Shown piece by piece: positions 25,418 through 31,788 of a stretch of 33,719 nt of DNA (position 1 is its first letter; each line of letters begins with the position of its first letter). A model generated the notes under the pieces. That model was not told where the DNA came from, did not search any database, and worked only from the letters and a program-made list of their open reading frames with translations. Position numbers and translations under genes: made by a program. This DNA is from Bacteroidota bacterium. Lineage in GTDB: Bacteria; Bacteroidota; Ignavibacteria; UBA10030; SZUA-254. The stretch is from NCBI GenBank assembly GCA_036522515.1, contig DATDFQ010000064.1, positions 1 to 33,719 on the forward strand. Direction: 5' to 3'.

Positions 25418-26401
25418 ATGCTCGTCCTCATCACCGGGGCCACCGGCTTCATCGGCTCTCATCTTGCCGAAGAACTTCATAAGAAGGGGTATAAGTTACG
25501 CTGCCTTGTACGCAAGACATCCAATCTCGTCTGGATCAAACACCTCCCAATCGAATACATATACGGCGACCTTTTCGACGAGGCGGCTCTCAGGCAATCA
25601 GTAGCCGGAGTTGACTATATCTACCACGTCGCCGGCACGACAAAATCAAGAACGAGGGAAGGATATTTTCGTGGGAACCATCTCGGGACCAAAAACCTCC
25701 TCGATGCGGTCCGCGAAATGAAGCCCAATCTGAAACGATTCATCCTCGTCAGCTCGATGGCAGGAGTGGGCCCGGCAACCAGTGTCTCCCCCCTTGACGA
25801 AACCACTCCCTTCCACCCCATCACGGCCTACGGTGAAAGCAAGATGGAGGCGGAGAAGGAATGCTTGAATGTGGCCGATTCCATCCCGATAACCATCGCC
25901 CGTCCCCCCGCCGTGTATGGCCCGCGTGACAAGGACGTATTCGAATTCTTTAATACCATGAACAAGGGCCTCCAGCCGATGATCGGCTTCAATGACAAAA
26001 CAGTGAGCCTGATTCATGTGGCAGACCTGGTGAAAGGTATCATTCTCGCCGGAGAACGCCCGGAAGCCCTCCGCCAGACATACTTTATCTCGAGTGAACG
26101 ATTTTATAAATGGAAGGAAATTGGGGAAGTAACTGCCCGCGTTATGCAGAAAAAGGGGCTTCGGCTGCACATCCCGGTATCCCTCGTCTACACAATTGCC
26201 GCGGTTTCCGAGCTGTTTTCAATGGTGAGTGGAAAAGCCGTCCTCCTGAACTGGGAAAAGGCGAAGGATATTGTGCAGGATGCCTGGACTGCGGACACTT
26301 CCAAGGCAAAGAAAGATTTGGGATTCCGTGAATCCTTCTCACTCGAGGAGGGTGTCCGCAACACCGTTCAATGGTATCGCGAGCAGGGATGGCTGAACTA
26401 G
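25418..26401 (+). CDS. NAD(P)-dependent epimerase/dehydratase-type extended SDR, candidate ceramide reductase (CerR-like)
   Basis: 327 aa. Extended short-chain dehydrogenase: nucleotide-binding GATGFIG at 7-13, GDLFDEAAL, HVAGTTK, SSMAGVG, and catalytic Y138/K142 (YGESK). The C-terminal half holds the substrate lobe (RPPAVYGPRDKDVFEFF, SLIHVADLVKGI). In Caulobacter and Bacteroidota sphingolipid loci an SDR of this epimerase-like type (CerR) reduces the 3-keto group of the ceramide intermediate, and here it faces serine palmitoyltransferase across a shared promoter. Sugar-nucleotide epimerase is the alternative, but no sugar genes are nearby. The enzyme class is firm; the ceramide role is inferred from context. 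A REP copy directly precedes its ATG and another follows its stop. Confidence 0.82.
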   Translation: MLVLITGATGFIGSHLAEELHKKGYKLRCLVRKTSNLVWIKHLPIEYIYGDLFDEAALRQSVAGVDYIYHVAGTTKSRTREGYFRGNHLGTKNLLDAVREMKPNLKRFILVSSMAGVGPATSVSPLDETTPFHPITAYGESKMEAEKECLNVADSIPITIARPPAVYGPRDKDVFEFFNTMNKGLQPMIGFNDKTVSLIHVADLVKGIILAGERPEALRQTYFISSERFYKWKEIGEVTARVMQKKGLRLHIPVSLVYTIAAVSELFSMVSGKAVLLNWEKAKDIVQDAWTADTSKAKKDLGFRESFSLEEGVRNTVQWYREQGWLN

Positions 26402-26403
26402 AT

Positions 26404-26430
26404 GTCATCCTGAGCGAAGCGAAGGATCTC
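26404..26430 (+). repeat. REP-like element, family A
   Basis: Full copy (TCATCCTGAGCGAAGCGAAG then GATCTC), starting 3 nt after the SDR stop and ending 14 nt before the tRNA promoter. Confidence 0.8.
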
Positions 26431-26443
26431 TGTCCCGGTCAGG

Positions 26444-26472
26444 TTGATTTCAGCGAGGATTTTTTGTATATT
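26444..26472 (+). promoter_or_regulatory. Promoter of tRNA-fMet
   Basis: TTGATT (26444-26449), 17-nt spacer, TATATT (26467-26472), 14 nt before the tRNA. It has the same form as the promoters at 25350, 13379 and 9752. Confidence 0.75.
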
Positions 26473-26485
26473 ATACCCACAACAC

Positions 26486-26558
26486 CGCGGGGTGGAGCAA
26501 TTGGTAGCTCGTTGGGCTCATAACCCAAAGGCTGAAGGTTCAAGTCCTTCCCCCGCTA
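26486..26558 (+). tRNA. Initiator tRNA-fMet (anticodon CAT)
   Basis: 73 nt, cloverleaf complete, CCA not encoded. Anticodon arm TTGGG-CTCATAA-CCCAA has the three consecutive G:C pairs of initiators; A11:U24 in the D stem and an unpaired first position of the acceptor (C1 opposite U72, where most bacteria have C1/A72) also mark it as initiator. T arm GAAGG-TTCAAGT-CCTTC. The 3' 19 nt overlap the end of the antisense recombinase reading frame. Confidence 0.95.
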
Positions 26559-28273
26559 CGCTCGGCACTCACAGGTTTTTCTGTGGGTGCCTTTTTATTT
26601 CTGTACAAATCGATGAGTTCTTCTGTCACGGCCGGTATTTTCCAGAGGTACAAATGTGCCACTTTCTCATGTCTGTCTACTATGATAGCGGAAACAGCCC
26701 TCCGGATCAGGAGTTTCTTTTCTTCCACCGGTGCACGTTGCATTCGATCTATAAAGCTCATCATATAGTTCCGTACCTTCTGCGTCGTGCTTCCAATATC
26801 GATGCGAGCATTTTCCCTTCTCAGGGCTAGGAGCCGCTCCTTAAGGTGTGTGCGCTGTATTTCCAGTTCCCGAAGACGCTCGATAATCACATTAGACGGT
26901 CGAGCCGAACCACTTCCCTCAAAAGATTCAATCCACTTCTTCAACCTCGACTCGACTTCCAACAGTTTTGTAGTAATGTCTTCGATTTCGGACTTAATTC
27001 TATTCGGTCCCTGATCATAAAAGTTTTTGAGTTCTTCCTCGATCGTCTCAATTACTAAGGGATTATTCATCCTTTTCGCGATTGCTGCCATTGTAGACTC
27101 TTCCAACTCCTCCTTCTGCACCCCGTGATAAGAGCAGACTCGTTTGTTCTGCCAGCCGCCGTCGATATACTTGTAGTAACGTTTTCCGTCTGCAGATCCA
27201 GACCAGCCTTGATAATTAAATCCGCACAAAGGACAACGGATAAGTCCCGTGAGCAGATAATGACTCCGGAATGTATACTGATTCACTGAGGACTTTTGCA
27301 CAGTGAGCCTGCTCCAGGAGTTTGCCTTGTCCCATAATTCTTTACTAATGAGGGCTTCGTGAGCATTCTCGACAATGACCCAATCCTTTTTATCATTCAG
27401 CCAGTGCGGATAATTGACGCCCGTTTTTGCGTCGCGTCCCGCCAGCCGTGCTCGGATCTTGCTCATTGAATTCCTATTGTAGACCCTGGCACCGTAATAT
27501 GTGGGATTATTGATGATAGTTTTTACGCTTACAGTGGCCCACCTTTGATCGCGGTTCCGCCATCTTCCACGTTTGGGGCAACTGATACTCCGGTCATTCA
27601 AATCCTTCGCTATATGAATGTACGATTTACCGTGGGCACGCTCCGAGAAAATAAATCGGACAGTTTCAACCTCGTCGGTAGCGCCAATTCGCCACTTAAC
27701 CTTTTCCTGTCCTGCCACAGACCATTCTCCATGAGCTAACTCCCGCTCGACGCCGGTTTTCGTATTCACCGCGATGCGTAAATACCCATACGGAGCCGTA
27801 CCACCGTTTGAGTATATCCCATTGTTGAACGCGCCACGAATGGTAAGTCCAGACAAATCCTTGCTATACTGAGATGCCTGGATACCGGCGAACGCGTTGA
27901 GCATCGGCGCATATTCATGGTCGGGGTCAATGGAAGTCTTTACAAGCAAGACCTTTACTCCCAACCTCCGAAAGTGTACTCTCCAATACGTATTCTCCTC
28001 GGAGTCTATCGCACGTCCCCAGCGTGATTCATCGTAACAAATGACGGCTGCAAACTGTGCTTTGCCGGATTCGACCTCGCTAAGCATTCGCATAAATTCC
28101 GGCCTCTGGGTAAACGTCGTCCCCGACTTACCAAAATCAATATAGCTTGAAATGATTTCATAGCCGTGGGCGGCGGCGTATGTTCTAGTTTCGCGTTGCT
28201 GTTGTTCGGGAGAATCTTCCTGTTGCTCCGTCGAACAGCGTATGTATTCTGCGGCTTTCTTAATCAGTTCCAT
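26540..28273 (-). CDS. Large serine recombinase (integrase)
   Basis: 577 aa from the ATG at 28273 (chosen because the resolvase domain begins directly after it; no good Shine-Dalgarno; a TTG at 28396 would add 41 residues but overlaps the 57-aa gene). Domains in order: catalytic resolvase domain about 7-150 with S14 in YIRCSTEQQ, the recombinase DNA-binding domain about 180-300 (GTAPYGYL, TIINNPTYYG), a zinc ribbon near 360-410 (RCPLCGFNY ... RVCSYHG), and a coiled coil from about 430. It catalyses site-specific integration or excision through a serine-DNA intermediate. The stop codon and the last six codons lie inside tRNA-fMet; roughly the last 18 residues are antisense to the tRNA and its terminator. 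Confidence 0.93.
   Translation of the reverse strand: MELIKKAAEYIRCSTEQQEDSPEQQQRETRTYAAAHGYEIISSYIDFGKSGTTFTQRPEFMRMLSEVESGKAQFAAVICYDESRWGRAIDSEENTYWRVHFRRLGVKVLLVKTSIDPDHEYAPMLNAFAGIQASQYSKDLSGLTIRGAFNNGIYSNGGTAPYGYLRIAVNTKTGVERELAHGEWSVAGQEKVKWRIGATDEVETVRFIFSERAHGKSYIHIAKDLNDRSISCPKRGRWRNRDQRWATVSVKTIINNPTYYGARVYNRNSMSKIRARLAGRDAKTGVNYPHWLNDKKDWVIVENAHEALISKELWDKANSWSRLTVQKSSVNQYTFRSHYLLTGLIRCPLCGFNYQGWSGSADGKRYYKYIDGGWQNKRVCSYHGVQKEELEESTMAAIAKRMNNPLVIETIEEELKNFYDQGPNRIKSEIEDITTKLLEVESRLKKWIESFEGSGSARPSNVIIERLRELEIQRTHLKERLLALRRENARIDIGSTTQKVRNYMMSFIDRMQRAPVEEKKLLIRRAVSAIIVDRHEKVAHLYLWKIPAVTEELIDLYRNKKAPTEKPVSAERSGGRT
26564..26600 (+). terminator. Rho-independent terminator of tRNA-fMet
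   Basis: 11-bp stem GGCACTCACAG (26564-26574) with CTGTGGGTGCC (26581-26591), one G:T pair, loop GTTTTT, then TTTTTATTT. It lies antisense within the 3' end of the recombinase gene. Confidence 0.85.
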
Positions 28274-28322
28274 AGGTTCAGGTTGTTGGGAGAATTCAGA
28301 ATAGTAACTCCCCACAATATAA

Positions 28323-28496
28323 TTAATTCTCGTAAGAATTGGGATCTGCGGGAATACTGGTCTCGCGCTGGTCCTCGGCGATAATCCATCGAGCAATTAA
28401 ATGCGCAAGTCCCCGGAGTTCTTCGGGGGTAAGCGCTTCCTCGGAGTCGTGTACTTCAATTCTTAGTTTCAGTTTCGAGTCGATGTTTCTCTGCAT
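28323..28496 (-). CDS. Small acidic protein between HTH gene and recombinase
   Basis: 57 codons, ATG at 28496 and stop TAA at 28325-28323. The sequence (MQRNIDSKLKLRIEV, EEALTPEELRGLAHLIAR, ending SYEN) looks like real coding: amphipathic helix, no rare stretch, in a 260-nt space that would otherwise be empty. AGGCGG lies 10 nt before the ATG. It sits between the HTH gene (36 nt) and the recombinase (49 nt), all on one strand, so the three may form a recombination module in which this is an accessory or directionality factor. No family recognised. Confidence 0.55.
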   Translation of the reverse strand: MQRNIDSKLKLRIEVHDSEEALTPEELRGLAHLIARWIIAEDQRETSIPADPNSYEN

Positions 28497-28532
28497 GCCG
28501 GTACAGCCGCCTGTTCGTTCCTCTAACTTTTA

Positions 28533-28832
28533 TCAAGCGAAATTATCGTCGCCGCGGTTCATCAACTTAATTAGTTCTCCGGAGGGGTCATACCTTTTCC
28601 TATGCCAATCCGAAGTATGCTTCCCCGGCCATGTGGTATTGTCCCGGAGCCATTCCCTCATGGCGGGCATATAGAACAGAACCCTTCCGCCAATCTTCGT
28701 GTAAGGGATCTTTCGGATCGTTACGAGGCGCCGGATGAACCATACTGAAGTACCGAGGTATGCAGCTAGTTCTCGGACGGATAGAACTTCAAGATCGGGG
28801 ATTGTTGTTTTGTTGGTTGTTTTCTTGCTCAT
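28533..28832 (-). CDS. Helix-turn-helix (excisionase-like, HTH_17) protein
   Basis: 99 aa. Residues about 14-65 match MerR-like excisionase domains: VLSVRELAAYLGTSVWFIRRLVTIRKIPYTKIGGRVLFYMPAMREWL, a winged HTH that binds att or operator DNA. AGGA lies 7 nt upstream of the ATG at 28832. Upstream of the small protein and recombinase genes on the same strand, it fits a recombination directionality factor or a regulator of the module. A perfect palindrome 32 nt upstream of the ATG is a candidate operator. The C-terminal third is charged and unmatched. Confidence 0.82.
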   Translation of the reverse strand: MSKKTTNKTTIPDLEVLSVRELAAYLGTSVWFIRRLVTIRKIPYTKIGGRVLFYMPAMREWLRDNTTWPGKHTSDWHRKRYDPSGELIKLMNRGDDNFA

Positions 28833-28863
28833 GTTATCGTCCTAGATAAAATTACCGGTCCAA

Positions 28864-28875
28864 GTGGTGCACCAC
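28864..28875. promoter_or_regulatory. Candidate operator palindrome
   Basis: Perfect 12-bp palindrome GTGGTGCACCAC, 32 nt before the start of the HTH gene, in the 66-nt space after the 104-aa gene. Binding by the HTH protein is a guess. Confidence 0.3.
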
Positions 28876-28898
28876 CGGAGCCGGCATCGGTTTGAACG

Positions 28899-29213
28899 CT
28901 ATGCTTTTTCCTTTGCCTTGTCCTCCTTTCTTTTCTTTTTCTGCTCACGGAGCCATGCTTTACGGTCAACGATCTGCGCCATGAAATCTGAATCCCTCAG
29001 ACTTTTCACAACGTCGTTTGCTACGGCCTCGTCCGAGATCGTAATCATGATAACGCCGTCTTTGAGCTCCCGCTCCTCTATCTCCGTGCGGCTATCTGTG
29101 ACGGCGATCGTAATCAGCTCAAGATCGTGTTTGGCCTCTGTTGATTGAAACGTCTCCAGATCCTTATCGAGATCCGTCTCAATCGTGATTGTTGCTTTTC
29201 TTGTCATCTGCAT
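28899..29213 (-). CDS. Hypothetical small protein, 104 aa
   Basis: 104 aa, ATG at 29213 with AAGG about 7 nt upstream; a second ATG two codons later is possible. N-terminal half: alternating beta strands and acidic helices (KATITIETDLDKDLETF, DLELITIAVTDSR, GVIMITISDEAV), consistent with a small alpha/beta fold. C-terminal tail: strongly basic and helical (LREQKKKRKEDKAKEKA), as in nucleic-acid or tether tails. No family recognised. It is part of the leftward island gene string leading to the recombinase. Confidence 0.6.
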   Translation of the reverse strand: MQMTRKATITIETDLDKDLETFQSTEAKHDLELITIAVTDSRTEIEERELKDGVIMITISDEAVANDVVKSLRDSDFMAQIVDRKAWLREQKKKRKEDKAKEKA

Positions 29214-29255
29214 ATATTACCCTTATTAGGATTTAGAATAACTCGTTAATTGAAA

Positions 29256-29393
29256 TCACGCTTTTTGTCGGGAGGCGCGAACCGCCTCAGTATCCGTTGG
29301 GGATGGTGGCCCACGAGCGGGATTCCTCGATATACCCGCGCCACTCCTATGATCTATTAATCTATTCACACCTTCCAGGACGGTCGTTCGCAT
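29256..29393 (-). CDS. Small ORF with strong Shine-Dalgarno, 45 aa
   Basis: 46 codons from the ATG at 29393 (first residues MRTTVLEGVNRLIDHRSG; ends ASRQKA). AAAGGAGG lies 5 nt before the ATG, the best ribosome site in the island. It begins with a short helix and continues as an Arg/Pro-rich chain. It ends 42 nt before the 104-aa gene, on the same strand, so it may be a leader peptide or a small protein co-expressed with it. The strong translation signal is the only support; the peptide is not recognisable. Confidence 0.4.
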   Translation of the reverse strand: MRTTVLEGVNRLIDHRSGAGISRNPARGPPSPTDTEAVRASRQKA

Positions 29394-29542
29394 CTGTTCC
29401 TCCTTTCGCATTGATTATCGTTAACCGAACACGTATTGGAAAATGATGTGACGCTTATCTTTAGTAGATAGCGCGCCTTGTTCTGGTTAAAGATAGAGAA
29501 GGTAGAACTGGGATTTGTAAGAAAATCGGGGAGGAGAATAGA

Positions 29543-29574
29543 CCTCAAGTTTTCAGGCTTGTGAAAACCTGAGG
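29543..29574. repeat. Imperfect inverted repeat downstream of the 327-aa gene
   Basis: CCTCAAGTTTTCA with TGTGAAAACCTGAGG (one mismatch), 12 nt after the stop of the gene at 29586-30569. It has no T-run, so it may be an mRNA 3'-end hairpin or a protein-binding site. Confidence 0.45.
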
Positions 29575-29585
29575 CAAAACAAGAA

Positions 29586-30569
29586 CTAGGGTTTTCTTAG
29601 TGTGACTCTGACGCTCGGGAGAATCTTGGAGATTGGCACGATGAATCTGTTATTCTTGGGGTCGAAACTTATCGAGTCTGATGGAACAGCAAGCGGCACA
29701 TCAGTTAGGATAAACAGTTTATCGAGTTTGTCAGCCTTCGCCCGTACTATCCGCATACGCCTTCGATAAACATTCCATTGATCTCGCATCCGAATGCCCA
29801 CATCATAATATGAGTCGCGCTTTTCAAACCCCCAAAAGACTAGAAGATGTCCGATGAGCGTTAACGCTTCATTTTTCAATCGACCATCTTTTTGCTTCAT
29901 GGTAGAAAAGACATAATCCAGTATAGAATGGAGTATGAGAGTATCTAATTGCGACATGCTGACTTCCAGCTCATGGTCGATTTCCGGGATGTAATATTTT
30001 ATCGGATACCGATACTTCTTGCTCTGTGGTGGGCCCCATAATTCCACAATTCGATTCAGAATGCGATCAACGTAGCTGCAAAGCATGAGATACTCGCGTG
30101 GTTTAAGGCTAGATTGGTACTCCGTCATTTTTGGGTCTAGCTTCAATCCAATTTGAAGGTTTTCTTTCACAGCAATGTACGCCGGAATTACCTTCCGGAT
30201 GGCTCGTACGCCGCGCTCATATTCCATTATGGCATTATTCATGAACCCCTCCTGCGATTTTGCATAACAGAGGTTGAACAAGATTCGAACATAGGTGCTG
30301 GGCTGGACACTATATAGAGCCAACAACTTATCCATCGTATCAAAAATACACATTTCAATCGCCTTATCGCCTCTGACATAAGCGGAGGTATCGCGCTCCC
30401 AAACAGCTTTATCCATGTGATTCGTAACATGATCATCAATAACTTTTATCTGTTCTTTTGAAAGATGTCGAGAGAACTCATACTCCTTCTTAAAATTACT
30501 GTAGGAGGATCGTGCGGTTCTCAGCTTTTGTTTGGTTGCCGTTCCGCTATTGCTCTTTGTACGAGTCAT
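29586..30569 (-). CDS. Hypothetical protein, 327 aa
   Basis: 327 aa, ATG at 30569 without a clear Shine-Dalgarno. A weak TTGAGA-17-TAAAAA lies 20-45 nt upstream. The sequence starts with a basic, Ser/Thr-rich leader (residues 1-35) and is then mainly alpha helical, with no membrane segment and no motif I can name (KAIEMCIFDTMDKLLALYSVQP, REYLMLCSYVDRILNRIVELWG, MRDQWNVYRRRMRIVRAKADKLDKLFILTD). It looks intact and well coded. Its island setting beside restriction-modification genes makes a defence or mobility role possible, but nothing in the sequence shows it. Confidence 0.6.
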   Translation of the reverse strand: MTRTKSNSGTATKQKLRTARSSYSNFKKEYEFSRHLSKEQIKVIDDHVTNHMDKAVWERDTSAYVRGDKAIEMCIFDTMDKLLALYSVQPSTYVRILFNLCYAKSQEGFMNNAIMEYERGVRAIRKVIPAYIAVKENLQIGLKLDPKMTEYQSSLKPREYLMLCSYVDRILNRIVELWGPPQSKKYRYPIKYYIPEIDHELEVSMSQLDTLILHSILDYVFSTMKQKDGRLKNEALTLIGHLLVFWGFEKRDSYYDVGIRMRDQWNVYRRRMRIVRAKADKLDKLFILTDVPLAVPSDSISFDPKNNRFIVPISKILPSVRVTLRKP

Positions 30570-30588
30570 ATGATCACAAAAGGTATTT

Positions 30589-30682
30589 TTACTTTGGTCT
30601 TCCTACGATCTCAATCCCCACCACCGGATGAACCTCCCACGCCGTCGCACGCCTGATATTCATGCTGAGCTCCGGATGATTG
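30589..30682 (-). pseudogene. Possible gene remnant
   Basis: A short stretch ending at a TAA (30591-30589) translates to protein-like sequence, MNIRRATAWEVHPVVGIEIVG, with a Trp-Glu-Val-His-Pro motif of a kind seen at C termini of other bacterial proteins. It is preceded in frame by sequence lying inside the neighbouring gene in another frame. It may be the last fragment of a lost gene; chance remains possible. Confidence 0.25.
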
Positions 30683-31440
30683 TCATTCTCCCTCAGCGGG
30701 AGTAAAATCAACTTCCTTTGGGCCAAACTGTGTAGAGATATAGAGAGTGTATTTGCAAGTTGCTGGATCGACAATACGTTTCTCACGACGATATCCTCCA
30801 GTGCTCGGCAATGGGAAATAGATGTATCCGTTTACACTTTCCTCAGGGAATATTGTGTTGCGCCTCAGAATTCCCGAGTTCACACTTCTTTTAAAGATAT
30901 CATACAATAGGGCAGTGCGCGCGATTGAGGCGGATGTCTTGTTCGAAATAGCTGCGACTTTTTCTGATTTGTCATTTACTTTCCATTCTTCGCCTTTTGA
31001 GTTCTTAATTGTCGTCGGCTGAGCGGAAAGAGCCTCCAGAGTACCACCAATGGCTTGAAATATCATGCTTGTGGCCTCTTCATTCTTGATATGCGCCAGT
31101 ATCTTTGTCGGGGAATCAGGCAAAATATCATCGAAATTACTCTCATCCCTTTTCATTCTAAGGACCGTAGCTTTGAGCGGTTCGAGAAGAAATGGGGAAT
31201 TCGAGTTGTTCTTGTAAAGGAACCAGAGTCTCATATATCCGTTACTAGCAATCTCCGTCGGCTCAAGGGATAACATCATAATGGAACTATCTGATCTCAA
31301 AGCGCCAATCGGAACACCATTTCTAAAAAATGGAGTGGTCTGCGAGCTTTCCACTGGCAAGAAAATTGTTGGCGGAGTAGTACTGGCGCATCGCTCAATA
31401 CGACGGAAAGGACACAAAGACCCAGTAGTACATTTGACAT
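30683..31440 (-). pseudogene. Frameshifted gene for a small exported protein
   Basis: Two frames fit one gene. The ATG at 31440 has GGAGG 5 nt upstream and starts a signal-peptide-like segment (MSNVLLGLCVLSVVLSDAPVLL), but its frame stops at 31297. The downstream frame, shifted by one base (as after a single-base deletion), runs to 30683 with convincing protein: TPFFRNGVPIGALRSD, GYMRLWFLYKNNSNSPFLLEPLKATVL, ESVNGYIYFPLP, EVDFTPAEGE. The part of that downstream frame before the shift point (GTG at 31498) has no signal or features. A single-base deletion or an assembly error explains it. Function unknown; the shape suggests a secreted beta-rich protein. Confidence 0.55.
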
Positions 31441-31607
31441 GAACTCCTCCACGAATGTTCGGTCGATGTGGGATCTTGTTTGTGCAACCATTTCCCACCG
31501 GAAGTGATTATTTTTCAGACCTCTGCTTGGGAAGTTAACGAAATACTCCACGACAGGCAACACGCACGCATCGGAGCCAAACATCTTCGACTTGCGCGCC
31601 CATGCCG

Positions 31608-31636
31608 TTGACATTGGCGCGGCGGTTGCGTATAAT
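31608..31636 (+). promoter_or_regulatory. Consensus sigma70-type promoter of the restriction-modification genes
   Basis: TTGACA (31608-31613), 17-nt spacer, TATAAT (31631-31636): both boxes perfect. Predicted start near 31643, leaving about 145 nt of leader before the ATG at 31789. The 348-nt stretch 31441-31788 holds nothing else apart from the Shine-Dalgarno of the leftward gene. Confidence 0.75.
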
Positions 31637-31788
31637 TCGAAGTACAAACAACTGCCTCCGCCTGACTTAGATTTATTATTTCTCCGGGAGACGCGTGGAC
31701 ATCAGCTCGAATACTCTCACAAACGCCTATGAACTTGACAGCTTCGCACAATACAAAGTCTCAGCATTCTCAAAAAGGGAGGAAAACC

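Noticed and set aside
2840..26430. Repeats as a possible CRISPR array
   Set aside because: Copies are dispersed over more than 20 kb, palindromic, of several families, and have no regular spacers; no cas genes are present.
29366..29548. 60-codon minus-strand frame
   Set aside because: It starts with TTG without a ribosome site and overlaps the 45-aa frame, which has a strong one.
31297..31440. Programmed frameshift in the split secreted-protein gene
   Set aside because: No slippery heptamer or downstream stem is visible at the junction; a one-base deletion is simpler.
31515..31751. 78-codon and 116-codon frames on the minus strand upstream of the split gene
   Set aside because: No protein-like composition or ribosome site, and they cover the strong rightward promoter of the methylase.
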